Source of the DNA: Streptomyces sp. NBC_01754
Lineage (GTDB): Bacteria > Actinomycetota > Actinomycetes > Streptomycetales > Streptomycetaceae
NCBI RefSeq assembly: GCF_035918015.1
Contig: NZ_CP109132.1
Location: 3,038,001 to 3,102,000, forward strand
Direction of reading: 5' to 3'
Length of the DNA: 64,000 nucleotides
The position numbers and the translations under genes are program-made. Below, one piece after another: positions 23,912 to 32,633 of the stretch. A model generated the notes under the pieces. That model had not been told where the DNA came from and made no database searches. It worked only from the letters and a program-made list of their open reading frames with translations. Position 1 is the first letter of the stretch; every line of letters starts with the position of its first letter.

Positions 23912-25365
23912 AGGCCGTACTCCTTCCAGCGGCGGTCGACCTTCGCCGCCGTGTCCGGGTCGGACGCGACCATCTCCGGCCAGCCCCCGTCCCGTGTGTA
24001 CCCCTCCTCGGGCAGTTTCCGCGTGGCGTCGATGCCCGCCTTGCCACCCCAGAACTGCTGGTACGAGGCGTGGTCGAGGTGGTCGACCGGGCCTTCGGTG
24101 AGCAGCAGGTCCCGGGCGTAGTCGGTGTTGCCGAGCGCCCGCCAGGCCACCTCGTGCAGGTCGTGGACGTCGCAGTCCGCGTCCACGACGATGATCAGCT
24201 TGGTCAGCGACATCATGTGCGCGCCCCAGACGGCGCTCATGACCTTCTGGGCGTGCTTGGGGTACTTCTTGTCGATCGAGACGATCGCGCAGTTGTGGAA
24301 GCCGCCCGCCTCGGGCAGGTGGTAGTCCACGATGTCCGGGACGATGATCTTGAGCAGCGGCAGGAAGAACCGCTCGGTGGCCCGTCCCAGCGGCCCGTCC
24401 TCGGTCGGCGGCCGGCCCACGACGATCGACTGGAGCAGCGGCCGCTCGCGCATGGTCACGCAGTCGATGGTGAGGGCGGGGAAGGGCTCCTGCGGGGTGT
24501 AGAAACCGGTGTGGTCGCCGAACGGCCCCTCCGGCAGCATCCGCCCGGGCTCCAGCCACCCCTCCAGGACGACCTCGGCCTGCGCGGGCACCTGGAGCGG
24601 GACGGTCTTGCAGTCCACCATCTCGATCCGCTTGCCCTGGACGAAACCCGCGAAGAGGTACTCGTCGATGTCCCCGGGCAACGGCGCGGTGGAGGCGTAC
24701 GTCACCGCGGGCGGCGCCCCGAACGCGATGGCGACCGGCAGCCGCTCACCGCGCTTGGCGGCGACCTGGTAGTGGTTGCGGCTGTCCTTGTGGATCTGCC
24801 AGTGCATCCCGATGGTGCGCTTGTCGTGGCGCTGGAGCCGGTAGAGCCCGAGGTTGCGGATGCCCGTCTCCGGGTCCTTGGTGTGGGTGAGGCCCAGGTT
24901 GAAGAAGGAGCCGCCGTCCTCGGGCCAGGTGAAGAGCGCGGGCAGCAGGTCCAGGTCCACGTCGTCGCCGGTCAGCACGGTCTCCTGGACGGGTGCACTG
25001 TCGGACCTCACCTTCTTCGGCGGCAGGTGGGTCACCGAGCCGAGCTTGCCGAAGGCCTCCCGGATCCCGACGAAGCCCTGCGGCAGCTCGGGCTTGAGCA
25101 GCCCGCCGATCTTGTCGCTGATCTCGGAGTAGGACTTCAGTCCGAGCGCCTTGAGCAGCCGCCGGTCCGTCCCGAAGACGTTCATGGCCAGGGGCATCGA
25201 CGCGCCCTTGACGTTCTCGAACAGCAGGGCGGGCCCGCCCGCCTTGTTCACCCGGTCGACGATCTCGCCGACCTCCAGGTACGGGTCGACCTCGGCCTTG
25301 ATGCGCTTGAGGTCGCCCTCACGCTCCAGGGCCCGGAGCAGGGAGCGAAGATCGTCGTAAGCCAT
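23908..25365 (-). CDS. ubiD: UbiD-family decarboxylase (menaquinone biosynthesis)
   Basis: A 485-residue prenyl-FMN-dependent decarboxylase. The family pattern is intact: N-terminal GGPALLFENVKG, central EVVLEGWLEPG then GPFGDHTGFYTP, and IVVDADCDVHDLHEVAWRA near the C terminus with acidic residues for metal binding. In futalosine-pathway organisms this gene converts the carboxylated naphthoate before or after prenylation. The ATG at 25363-25365 begins a typical MAYDDLRSLLRALE. First gene of a coupled pair with the prenyltransferase; the A+T-rich 25366-25385 region is its promoter. Confidence 0.95.
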   Translation of the reverse strand: MAYDDLRSLLRALEREGDLKRIKAEVDPYLEVGEIVDRVNKAGGPALLFENVKGASMPLAMNVFGTDRRLLKALGLKSYSEISDKIGGLLKPELPQGFVGIREAFGKLGSVTHLPPKKVRSDSAPVQETVLTGDDVDLDLLPALFTWPEDGGSFFNLGLTHTKDPETGIRNLGLYRLQRHDKRTIGMHWQIHKDSRNHYQVAAKRGERLPVAIAFGAPPAVTYASTAPLPGDIDEYLFAGFVQGKRIEMVDCKTVPLQVPAQAEVVLEGWLEPGRMLPEGPFGDHTGFYTPQEPFPALTIDCVTMRERPLLQSIVVGRPPTEDGPLGRATERFFLPLLKIIVPDIVDYHLPEAGGFHNCAIVSIDKKYPKHAQKVMSAVWGAHMMSLTKLIIVVDADCDVHDLHEVAWRALGNTDYARDLLLTEGPVDHLDHASYQQFWGGKAGIDATRKLPEEGYTRDGGWPEMVASDPDTAAKVDRRWKEYGL

Positions 25366-25454
25366 ACGGTCAAGTATCGGACACCGGCTACCCTTGGCCC
25401 ATCACCGGGGGCGGTCCGTGCGCCCCGCCACTTCACCTCGGGGGATCTTCCACG

Positions 25455-25853
25455 ATGCTCAGGGCCCTGATCTACCTTCTGCCGCTGGCACTGACGATCT
25501 TCGCGTTCATCGACTGCCTGAACACCCCGGAGGACGAGGCCAAGCACCTGCCGAAGATCGCCTGGGTCTTCATCATCCTGCTGTTCTGGATCGTCGGGCC
25601 GATCGTCTGGCTGGCGGCCGGCAAGAAGCGTGCCGGGGGCGGTGCGCCCTCCGAGTGGCACCGCGGCCACCGCACCAACTGGGTGGCGCCGGACGACAAC
25701 CCGGACTTCCTCAAGTCCCTCAAGGACGACGGCAAGCGGGACGAGACGCTCCTCAAGGACTGGGAGGCGGACCTGCGCCGCCGCGAGGAGGAGATCAAGC
25801 GCCGCGAGGGCAACGCCGGACCGGAGGACTCCGCCCCGCCCGCCACGTCGTAA
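25455..25853 (+). CDS. PLDc_N domain membrane protein
   Basis: A 132-residue protein with two membrane helices (about residues 2-20 and 35-54) separated by a short acidic loop. This matches the PLDc_N (phospholipase D N-terminal) module that anchors various actinobacterial proteins. No catalytic HKD domain follows; instead there is a charged cytoplasmic tail with a predicted coiled coil (DLRRREEEIKRRE). Function unknown. ATG at 25455 follows GGGGATC a few bases upstream. Divergent from ubiD with a 90 bp gap. Confidence 0.8.
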   Translation: MLRALIYLLPLALTIFAFIDCLNTPEDEAKHLPKIAWVFIILLFWIVGPIVWLAAGKKRAGGGAPSEWHRGHRTNWVAPDDNPDFLKSLKDDGKRDETLLKDWEADLRRREEEIKRREGNAGPEDSAPPATS

Positions 25854-26192
25854 AGGAGGTCGGGCGTGTCGCCCGCCGGCTGTGTCGGCGGGGGCGTTCG
25901 GGGCAGGGGGTCCGGTGAGGGCGGTCGCCGCCCGCGCCGCCGGTGGTACGGCGGGACCCTGGCGGGACGGGGCCGCCGCGCGGCCGTCGTGAGAACACGT
26001 GACAGCGGCGCGTCACGGTGGCGAGGGGTTCCAGCGGTTCGTCCGGAGTAGGGACGGCGCGGGGTGCCGGTTCCGTCCTCCTGGTCGGTCATCCTTCGAT
26101 CGGCAGGCGTGTCCGGAGACGGGATCGGTCTCCAGCCACGCACCCGCGCTTCGTCGTCCACAGCCTCTTCCGTCTCGTAGGGAGCACCCCTC
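25854..26192. other. Intergenic stretch between PLDc_N and DJ-1 genes
   Basis: No gene is recognised in these 339 bp. It contains a 7 bp-arm hairpin at 25872-25892, likely the terminator of the PLDc_N gene, and must hold the promoter of the DJ-1-like gene within its last 100 bp. Confidence 0.5.
25872..25892 (+). terminator. Short hairpin terminator
   Basis: CCCGCCG at 25872-25878 pairs with CGGCGGG at 25886-25892 around a 7-base loop, 19 bp after the PLDc_N stop. Confidence 0.55.
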
Positions 26193-26888
26193 ATGCCTTC
26201 CGTACTCTTCGTCCTCACCGGCGCCGACCACTGGACCCTCAACGACGGCACCACCCACCCCACCGGTTTCTGGGGCGAGGAGCTGGCCGCCCCGCACCGC
26301 GTCTTCGCGCAGGCCGGATACGACATCGCGATCGCCACCCCGGGCGGTGTGGCCCCCACCGTGGACCCCGCCAGCCTCACCGCCGAGGCCAACGGGGGGC
26401 AGGAGCAGGCCGACGCCGTCGCCTCGTACCTGGCGTCGGTCGACGAGACGATCCGCATCCCCGCCCGGCTGGAGGACGTGGTGCCCACCTCGTACGACGT
26501 GGTCTTCTATCCCGGCGGCCACGGCCCGATGGAGGACCTGGCCACCGATCAGGCGTCCGGGCGGCTGCTCACCGCGGCCCTGGACGCGGGCACCCAGGTC
26601 GCCGTGTTGTGCCACGCCCCGGCCGCCCTGCTGGCCGCCCGCCGCGAGGACGGCGGCTGGCCCTTCGCCGGCTACCGCATGACCGGCTTCAGCAACGCCG
26701 AGGAGACCGACGCGGGGTTCGCCGCCAAGGCGCCCTGGCTGCTGGAGAGCCGGCTGGTGGAGCGCGGCGCCCGTTACTCGGCCGGGGAGGCCTGGGGCCC
26801 GTACACCGTGCACGACCGCAATCTGCACAGCGGCCAGAACCCCGCCTCCTCCGAGCAGCTGGCGCACGAGGTCCTGGGCGACCTCTGA
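26193..26888 (+). CDS. DJ-1/PfpI family protein (Hsp31/glyoxalase III-like)
   Basis: A 231-residue protein of the type 1 glutamine amidotransferase-like fold. The nucleophilic cysteine lies in VLCHAPAALL near residue 135, the supporting glutamate in the N-terminal GFWGEEL, and FYPGGHGPMEDL marks the loop before the nucleophile elbow. This is the arrangement of Hsp31-type holdases and glutathione-independent glyoxalases that detoxify methylglyoxal; which applies here is unknown. ATG at 26193. Monocistronic, followed by a very strong hairpin. Confidence 0.9.
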   Translation: MPSVLFVLTGADHWTLNDGTTHPTGFWGEELAAPHRVFAQAGYDIAIATPGGVAPTVDPASLTAEANGGQEQADAVASYLASVDETIRIPARLEDVVPTSYDVVFYPGGHGPMEDLATDQASGRLLTAALDAGTQVAVLCHAPAALLAARREDGGWPFAGYRMTGFSNAEETDAGFAAKAPWLLESRLVERGARYSAGEAWGPYTVHDRNLHSGQNPASSEQLAHEVLGDL

Positions 26889-26904
26889 CCGGTCGCGCCC
26901 CCGG

Positions 26905-26954
26905 CACACACCGAGGGCGCGACCGCGTGTCCGCGGTCGCGCCCTCGGTGTGTG
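26905..26954. terminator. 23 bp perfect-stem bidirectional terminator
   Basis: Arms at 26905-26927 and 26932-26954 are perfectly complementary over 23 bp with a 4-base loop. It starts 17 bp after the DJ-1 stop and ends 9 bp before the ccsB stop on the other strand, so it serves both convergent transcripts. The stem is unusually long and free of mismatches. Confidence 0.92.
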
Positions 26955-26962
26955 TGGCCGGG

Positions 26963-28042
26963 TCAGACTCCGGCGTAGGAGTGCTTGCCGGTGACGAAGA
27001 TGTTCACGCCGTAGTAGTTGAAGAGCCAGCAGCCGAAGGCGATCAGCGCCAGATAGGCGGCCTTGCGGCCCTTCCAGCCGGCCGTCGCACGGGCGTGCAG
27101 GTATCCGGCGTACGCGACCCAGGTGATGAAGGACCAGACCTCCTTGGGGTCCCACCCCCAGTAGCGGCCCCAGGCGTCGCCGGCCCAGATCGCGCCCGCG
27201 ATGATCGTGAACGTCCACAGCGGGAAGACGGCCGCGTTGACACGGTAGGAGAAGGTGTCCAGGCTCTTGGCCGCCGGCAGCCGCTCCATGACGGAGGTAG
27301 CGAACTTGCCGGGCTTGCCGCCGCGGGCCAGCTTGCTCTCGTAGCTGTCCCGGAAGAGGTAGAGCACGGTGCCGGCGGCCCCGAGGTAGAAGACGGCGCC
27401 GCAGATGATGGCCGTGGAGACGTGGATCCACAGCCAGTAGGAGTGCAGCGCGGGCACCAGCTGGGCGCTGTCGGTGTAGAGCGTCGTGGTGGCGACACCG
27501 AGGTCCAGCAGGACGGTGGTGACCAGCGGCAATCCGATCCAGCGGACCCTCTTCCCCAGGGCGAGCATGATCAGGTACGCGCCGACGATCACCGTGGAGA
27601 AGGTGATCGAGAACTCGTACATGTTGCCCCAGGGCGCCCGCTGCACCGACAGGGCGCGCGTGACGACCCCGCCCGCCTGCACGGCGAAGGCGACGACGGT
27701 CAGGGCGACGGCGATGCGTCCCCACAGGTCGCCCTTGAAGGTGCCGCCTGCCGCCCCGGGGCCGTCCGGGACGTCACGGCTTCCGGCGGCGGCCCGGGTG
27801 ACGACCTCGGGACGGTCCAGTACGGCGGTGCCGCCCTGCTGCGCGGCCCGCACCGTGACCGCGGGAGCGGTGGCCGGGTCCTGCTTCAGCGCGGCGGCCG
27901 TGCGGCCGACCTTGCTGCGGCTGCCGAAGACCCACTCGGCGATGTGCGCGAAGAAGGCCAGGGTGTAGACGGCCATCGACGAATAGATGAGCACATTGCT
28001 GGTATGTGCCAGGTTCTCGTTGGTTGCGGCGGCGAGACTCAC
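26963..28042 (-). CDS. ccsB: CcsB/ResC, cytochrome c synthase subunit
   Basis: A 359-residue membrane protein of the system II cytochrome c assembly complex, which carries haem to the outer face and attaches it to apocytochrome c with ResB. The diagnostic tryptophan-rich motif WGWDPKEVWSFITW is present near residue 295, with conserved histidines in flanking helices (WIHVST, FAHIAEW). About eight helices; a hydrophilic region of 60 residues follows the first. Its start overlaps the resB stop by four bases (ATGA), so the two are translationally coupled. Confidence 0.96.
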   Translation of the reverse strand: MSLAAATNENLAHTSNVLIYSSMAVYTLAFFAHIAEWVFGSRSKVGRTAAALKQDPATAPAVTVRAAQQGGTAVLDRPEVVTRAAAGSRDVPDGPGAAGGTFKGDLWGRIAVALTVVAFAVQAGGVVTRALSVQRAPWGNMYEFSITFSTVIVGAYLIMLALGKRVRWIGLPLVTTVLLDLGVATTTLYTDSAQLVPALHSYWLWIHVSTAIICGAVFYLGAAGTVLYLFRDSYESKLARGGKPGKFATSVMERLPAAKSLDTFSYRVNAAVFPLWTFTIIAGAIWAGDAWGRYWGWDPKEVWSFITWVAYAGYLHARATAGWKGRKAAYLALIAFGCWLFNYYGVNIFVTGKHSYAGV

Positions 28043-29745
28043 TTCTCAGCCCCTTCGGCAGGCTCTTCGGAGGGTTGCACGGACTCGGACTCTGGATCGG
28101 GCTGGGGTGCGGAGGGTGCCTCGGCGTGGAGCGCGACCGCGAGATCGCCCAGTTCCTCGGGGAGCTTCGCCGACTCGCTGCGGCCCAGGCCCGCCATCTC
28201 GACGACGGTGACCCCGTCCGCGCCCCGCACGGCCCGCACCCACACGCGGCGGCGCTGGATGAAGAGCGATCCGGCGAGTCCGGCGATGGCGGCGACGGCG
28301 CCGGTGAGGGCCCAGCCGCTGGCGGGCTGCCGCGAGATCTGGAAGCTGGCCCATTCCTCGACGCCCTCGAAGGTGATCGAGCCGGCGCCGTCGGGCAGCA
28401 CCATGGTCTCGCCGGGACTCAGGCGCTTCTTGAGCTGGTTGCCGTCGCCGTCCTTGAACTCCTTCATCTTGGACGGGTCGAGCTGGTAGACGTTCTGCGG
28501 CAGACCGGAGTCCACGCCGAGACTGCCGTGGTAGCCGTTGAGCGCGAGGGCCGGATTGTCGGCCGCGGGGAACTGGGAGACCATCGTTCCCTTCCCCTCG
28601 CCCGCGAAGGTCGGCACGAAGAACGCCTGGAAACCCAGCTGGGTCTTCTTGCCGTCGGCGTCCCGGTAGCCGTCCATCACCTTGATCGCGCCGGTGGACG
28701 TGACGTTGTTGTCCTGGGGCAGCAGCGGTACGGCGTTGCGGTAGACCTCCTTGCCCTTGCCGTCCTTGACGGAGACGACCGGGGCGTAGCCGTGCGCGTT
28801 GAGGTAGACCTTGGTGCCGTCCACCACGAGCGGCTTGTTGACCTCGATGACCCTCTTCTCCGGCTTGCCTTCGGTGCCCTTGGTGTACGTCACGTGGGCC
28901 TCGTAGGTGCGGGGGGTGCCGCGCTGGGGGCCGGTGCGCTCGTAGGTGCCGACGAAGTCGTCGAGGTCGAAGCTGAAGGGGGTGAGGTCGTCGGTGTCGA
29001 AGAGGGAGCCGGACTTGAAGTTGTTGTACTGGGTGAGGGTGTTGGAGAAGCCGTCACCCTCGACGATCAGCTTGCCGCCCTCGGACTTGAAGAGCTGCCC
29101 GCCGGCGAAGGCGACGAGCATGACGATGAGCGCGATGTGGAACACGAGGTTCCCGGCCTCGCGGAGGTAGCCCTTCTCGGCAGCGACGGCGTCGTCCACG
29201 GCGTGCGAACGGAAGCGCCGCCCGCGCAGGATCGTGAGGGCGGCCTCGCGGACCTCCTCGGGCTCCGCCTCGGTGCGCCAGGTGGTGTACGCGGGCAGCC
29301 GGGTCAGCTTCCTCGGGGCGCCGGGCGGGCGGCCGCGCAGCTGGCCGACGAACTGACCGGTGCGCGGGACGATGCAGCCGATCAGTGAGACGAACAGCAG
29401 GATGTAGATCGCGGAGAACCACACCGAGCTGTAGACGTCGAAGAGTTGCAGCTTCTCGTAGAACGGGGTGACGGTGGTGTGCGTCTCCTTGAAGGTCTCC
29501 ACCTTCATCTCGTCCACGCTGTTCTGCGGGATCAGCGAGCCGGGGACGGCGCCGAGCGAGAGCAGGAACAGCAGGATCAGGGCGACCCGCATCGAGGTGA
29601 GCTGCCGCCAGAACCAGCGGGCCCAGCCGATGACGCCCATCGCGGGAACGGAGGAGGACGAGGGGGACTCCTCGGCGGGGGCGGTGGAGAGCCGCTCTCC
29701 CGCCGTGCCGAGATCGCGCTCGTCCGTGGTGTTCAGGTTGCTCAT
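28039..29745 (-). CDS. resB: ResB, cytochrome c biogenesis protein
   Basis: A 568-residue protein with three N-terminal membrane helices, a large extracytoplasmic domain (about residues 195-455) and a final helix near residue 465. It partners CcsB in haem delivery and ligation. The helix-1/2 segment SMRVALILLFLLSLGAVPGS and the loop with QLFDVYSSVWF are typical. The C-terminal 40 residues are Pro/Glu/Ser-rich. ATG at 29743-29745; the stop of ccdA is 6 bp upstream, so ccdA-resB-ccsB form one operon. Confidence 0.95.
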   Translation of the reverse strand: MSNLNTTDERDLGTAGERLSTAPAEESPSSSSVPAMGVIGWARWFWRQLTSMRVALILLFLLSLGAVPGSLIPQNSVDEMKVETFKETHTTVTPFYEKLQLFDVYSSVWFSAIYILLFVSLIGCIVPRTGQFVGQLRGRPPGAPRKLTRLPAYTTWRTEAEPEEVREAALTILRGRRFRSHAVDDAVAAEKGYLREAGNLVFHIALIVMLVAFAGGQLFKSEGGKLIVEGDGFSNTLTQYNNFKSGSLFDTDDLTPFSFDLDDFVGTYERTGPQRGTPRTYEAHVTYTKGTEGKPEKRVIEVNKPLVVDGTKVYLNAHGYAPVVSVKDGKGKEVYRNAVPLLPQDNNVTSTGAIKVMDGYRDADGKKTQLGFQAFFVPTFAGEGKGTMVSQFPAADNPALALNGYHGSLGVDSGLPQNVYQLDPSKMKEFKDGDGNQLKKRLSPGETMVLPDGAGSITFEGVEEWASFQISRQPASGWALTGAVAAIAGLAGSLFIQRRRVWVRAVRGADGVTVVEMAGLGRSESAKLPEELGDLAVALHAEAPSAPQPDPESESVQPSEEPAEGAEK

Positions 29746-29751
29746 GAAAAC

Positions 29752-30510
29752 TCAGATCCCCACAGTGAAGCCGTCGGACCAGACCCGCATCTCCTGGATG
29801 AGCGTGTCCCAGGCGCCCGTCAGCAGGAGTACCCCGGTCACGATCATCATGCCGCCGCCGATCCGCATGACCCATGCGTAGTGGCGCTTGACCCAGCCGA
29901 AAGCGCCGAGTGCCTTGCGGAAGGCCACCGCCGCCAGGACGAAGGGGAGGCCGAGGCCGAGGCAGTAGGCCACGGACAGGGCCGCCCCGCGCCCGGCGGT
30001 CCCCTGCTCCATCGCCAGGGCGGAGACCGAGGACAGGGTCGGGCCCAGGCAGGGGGTCCAGCCGATCCCGAAGAGCGCGCCGAGCAGGGGTGCCCCCGCC
30101 AACCCGGTCATCGGCTTCTTGTGGATACGGAACTCGCGCTGCGTCATCCAGGGCATCAGACCCATGAAGAAGACCCCCATGACGATCATCAGCACGCCGA
30201 GCAACTTGGTCAGGACGGCGCTGTGTTCCATGAGGTTCTGGCCGAAGTAGCCGAAGAGCGCGCCGCCGGAGACGAAGACCAGGGTGAAACCGAGTACGAA
30301 GAGCGAGGCCCCGGCGACCATCCGGCCGCGCCGGGCGTCGGCCAGGTCGGCCCCGCCCACCCCGGTGACATAGCTGAGGTAGCCCGGCACCAGGGGCAGG
30401 ACGCACGGCGAGAAGAAGGAGACGAGACCGGCGAGCAGAGCGATGGGCACAGCCAGCAGGAGGGCCCCGCTGGAAACCGTCTCGCCGGTGGACGCGGCTA
30501 GCTGGAGCAC
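29752..30510 (-). CDS. ccdA: CcdA, thiol-disulfide transmembrane transporter
   Basis: A 252-residue six-helix protein that passes electrons from cytoplasmic thioredoxin across the membrane to keep apocytochrome c or its thioredoxin-like partner reduced. The two redox cysteines lie in SFFSPCVLPLVPGYL (helix 1) and GWTPCLGPTLSSV (helix 4), as in all CcdA/DsbD cores. ATG at 30508-30510, 4 bp downstream of the resA stop. Middle member of resA-ccdA-resB-ccsB. Confidence 0.96.
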   Translation of the reverse strand: MLQLAASTGETVSSGALLLAVPIALLAGLVSFFSPCVLPLVPGYLSYVTGVGGADLADARRGRMVAGASLFVLGFTLVFVSGGALFGYFGQNLMEHSAVLTKLLGVLMIVMGVFFMGLMPWMTQREFRIHKKPMTGLAGAPLLGALFGIGWTPCLGPTLSSVSALAMEQGTAGRGAALSVAYCLGLGLPFVLAAVAFRKALGAFGWVKRHYAWVMRIGGGMMIVTGVLLLTGAWDTLIQEMRVWSDGFTVGI

Positions 30511-30514
30511 GGGG

Positions 30515-31120
30515 TCACTTCTCCGCGATCAGCGGGTCGATCATCTCGTGCAGCTTCTCGGAGTCGAGACCGCCGAGCTTGCGGGCGGCGATCTTCCCCT
30601 CGCGGTCGACGACCACGGTCGAGGGGATCGTCTGCAGGTTCAGGGTCCCCTTGGGGAAGCGGAGGATGAGCTTTCCGGTGGGGTCGTACAGGCTCGGGTA
30701 GGTGACGCCGTAGTCCTGCTCGAAGTTGATCGCCAGGGACCTCTGGGTGTCCTGGGTGTTGATGCCGACGAACTGGACACCCTGGTCCTCGGTCTCCTTG
30801 GCGACCTTGCTGAAGTGCTTGGCCTCCAGCCGGCAGGGGCCGCACCAGGAGCCCCAGACGTTCAGGACGACGACCTTGCCCTTGTAGTCGGCGACGTCGA
30901 GCGCCTTGCCGTCAAGGGTGGTGCCGTCAAGCTTCGGGGCTTCGGTGCGCTCGCCCTTGGGGACGGTGGCGATCCCGCTGTTGCCGGTGATGAAGTTCGT
31001 GTTGCCCCCACCGCCGGACTTGACGCCGTCGTCCGAGCACGCGGACAGCGTCAGGGCGCCGGCCACCGCGGTGGCGGCGAACAGGGCGAAGCGGCGTCGG
31101 GGTGCGCGGCCAGAGCTCAT
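30515..31120 (-). CDS. resA: ResA-like thioredoxin-fold lipoprotein
   Basis: A 201-residue exported thiol-disulfide oxidoreductase. The N terminus carries a basic start, a hydrophobic helix and the lipobox LSAC, so it is lipid-anchored outside the membrane. The redox motif WCGPC is in the thioredoxin domain (NVWGSWCGPCRLEAKHF). It would receive electrons from CcdA and reduce the CxxCH cysteines of apocytochrome c. First gene of the maturation set; the deacetylase-like gene ends 67 bp upstream on the same strand, so read-through is possible. Confidence 0.95.
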   Translation of the reverse strand: MSSGRAPRRRFALFAATAVAGALTLSACSDDGVKSGGGGNTNFITGNSGIATVPKGERTEAPKLDGTTLDGKALDVADYKGKVVVLNVWGSWCGPCRLEAKHFSKVAKETEDQGVQFVGINTQDTQRSLAINFEQDYGVTYPSLYDPTGKLILRFPKGTLNLQTIPSTVVVDREGKIAARKLGGLDSEKLHEMIDPLIAEK

Positions 31121-31187
31121 GTGAAAAGTTTCGCATGGCCCTTCCGGGGATTTCCCGCACCCCCCTCAATGCCCGCAAAGCCCCTTG

Positions 31188-32456
31188 TCAAGCCTGTTTA
31201 AAGAAAGTCTTCCAGCCACCTTCGGGCGCTTGGCCGACCTCCAGGCCTCGGAGCTTGGCCAGCACCGCCGGATCCTGTGCGTCGAGCCAGTCGACGAACT
31301 GCCGGAAGGAGACGAGGCGCACATCCGGCTTGTCCGCGATCTTTTTGATCACTTCCTCCACGGCGTCCATATAGATGCCGCCGTTCCACTCCTCGAAGTG
31401 GTTGCCGATGTAGAAAGGCGCGCGATTCGTCTCGTAGGCCCGGTCGAAACCGGCCATGTAGGCGCCGACGGCCTGTTCACGCCAGCCCGGATAGCGCGAC
31501 GGCATGCCCTTGGTCGAGTTCTGCGACTGGTTGGCGAGGATGTTGTAGTCCATGGAGAGGACTTCGAAGGTGTGGCCGGGGAACGGCACGCCCTGGAGCG
31601 GGAGGTCCCAGATCCCCTGGCGCTTCTCGGGCCACGTCTGCCGGCCGCCGGGTGAGCTCGCGTCGTACCGCCAGCCCAGCGCCTTCGCGGTCGGCAGGAG
31701 GTTGTCCTGGCCCAGCAGGCAGGGGGTGCGGCCGCCGATCAGTTCCTTGCGGTAGTCGAACGGCAGCGGGTCCACGTCCGTCCAGCCGCTGTTGGTCCGC
31801 CACTGCGTGACGAAGGAGACGGCCTGGTCGATCTCGCTCTGCCACTGCGCGGCGGTCCAGTTGGCGACGGATCCGGACCCGGCGCAGAAATGCCCGTTGA
31901 AGTGGGTGCCGATCTCGTGCCCGTCGAGCCACGCCTGGCTGACGTACTTCAGGGTCTCCTTGACGTGGCCGTCGGTGAGATAGCCGATGTCGGAGGCGCC
32001 CCGGGGGTTGTTGGGCGGGCGGTACAGGGATTTCTTCGACTCGGGCAGCAGATAGAGCCCGGAGAGGAAGAAGGTCATCGACGCGTCGTGCTCCCGGGCG
32101 ATCTCCAGGAAACGTGGGAAGAGCCCGTTGCCGACCTCGCCGGCCCCGTCCCAGGAGAAGATCACGAACTGCGGGGGCGTCTGGCCGGGTTCGAGCCGGA
32201 CGGGGGCGGCCGGCTGGTTCGGCTGCTTCCCGGTGTCGGCCGTGGAGCCGTCGCCGATGATCCGTGTGTTCTTCTTGGGCGGCACTCCGCCGTTTCCGGT
32301 CCCGTGGGGCCCCTTGTCACCCTTGGGGCTCTCCGACGGACCGGCGGTGGGACCGTCGCCGTCCGACGAGCCGAAGGAGCCGCAGCCCGCCGTCGTCAGT
32401 GCGGCTGCGGCCCCGAGTCCTACTCCGAGAAGTCCCCTTCGGTCGATCTCACGCAT
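31188..32456 (-). CDS. Polysaccharide deacetylase-like lipoprotein
   Basis: A 422-residue exported protein. The N terminus has an arginine pair (DRRGLLG) and the lipobox TAGC at about residue 25, suggesting Tat-dependent lipoprotein export. A linker rich in Gly/Pro/Lys follows. From about residue 95 the pattern is that of NodB-like carbohydrate esterases: FVIFSWDGAGE replaces the usual TFDDG first motif, then GHEIGTHFNGHF carries the two metal-binding histidines. The first-motif DD pair is altered to WDG, so catalysis may differ from chitooligosaccharide deacetylases. The C-terminal half is longer than in typical CE4 proteins. Substrate unknown. Confidence 0.82.
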   Translation of the reverse strand: MREIDRRGLLGVGLGAAAALTTAGCGSFGSSDGDGPTAGPSESPKGDKGPHGTGNGGVPPKKNTRIIGDGSTADTGKQPNQPAAPVRLEPGQTPPQFVIFSWDGAGEVGNGLFPRFLEIAREHDASMTFFLSGLYLLPESKKSLYRPPNNPRGASDIGYLTDGHVKETLKYVSQAWLDGHEIGTHFNGHFCAGSGSVANWTAAQWQSEIDQAVSFVTQWRTNSGWTDVDPLPFDYRKELIGGRTPCLLGQDNLLPTAKALGWRYDASSPGGRQTWPEKRQGIWDLPLQGVPFPGHTFEVLSMDYNILANQSQNSTKGMPSRYPGWREQAVGAYMAGFDRAYETNRAPFYIGNHFEEWNGGIYMDAVEEVIKKIADKPDVRLVSFRQFVDWLDAQDPAVLAKLRGLEVGQAPEGGWKTFFKQA

Positions 32457-32539
32457 AGCGTCCCCATCTGTGGTCGTTTTACCTCATTGCCATACAAACT
32501 GGCGAAGGCTTAGATGAGGCCGACAACACGGCGGTTCCG

Positions 32540-32565
32540 CCGATAATCATAAAAATTATTACGTG
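32540..32565. promoter_or_regulatory. A+T-rich patch, probable promoter region
   Basis: The run ATAATCATAAAAATTATTACG at about 32543-32563 is far richer in A+T than its surroundings and contains an imperfect inverted repeat (AATAATTTTTATGATT on the minus strand). It lies 85-115 bp upstream of the deacetylase-like gene and just downstream of the phosphatase stop, so it is most likely a promoter or factor-binding site for the former. Confidence 0.4.
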
Positions 32566-32633
32566 ACTAGACCCTCACGGAAGCTCCACACAACCGCGAC
32601 AGACGAGGCCCCGCCGGACAGCTCCTGGCCGGT

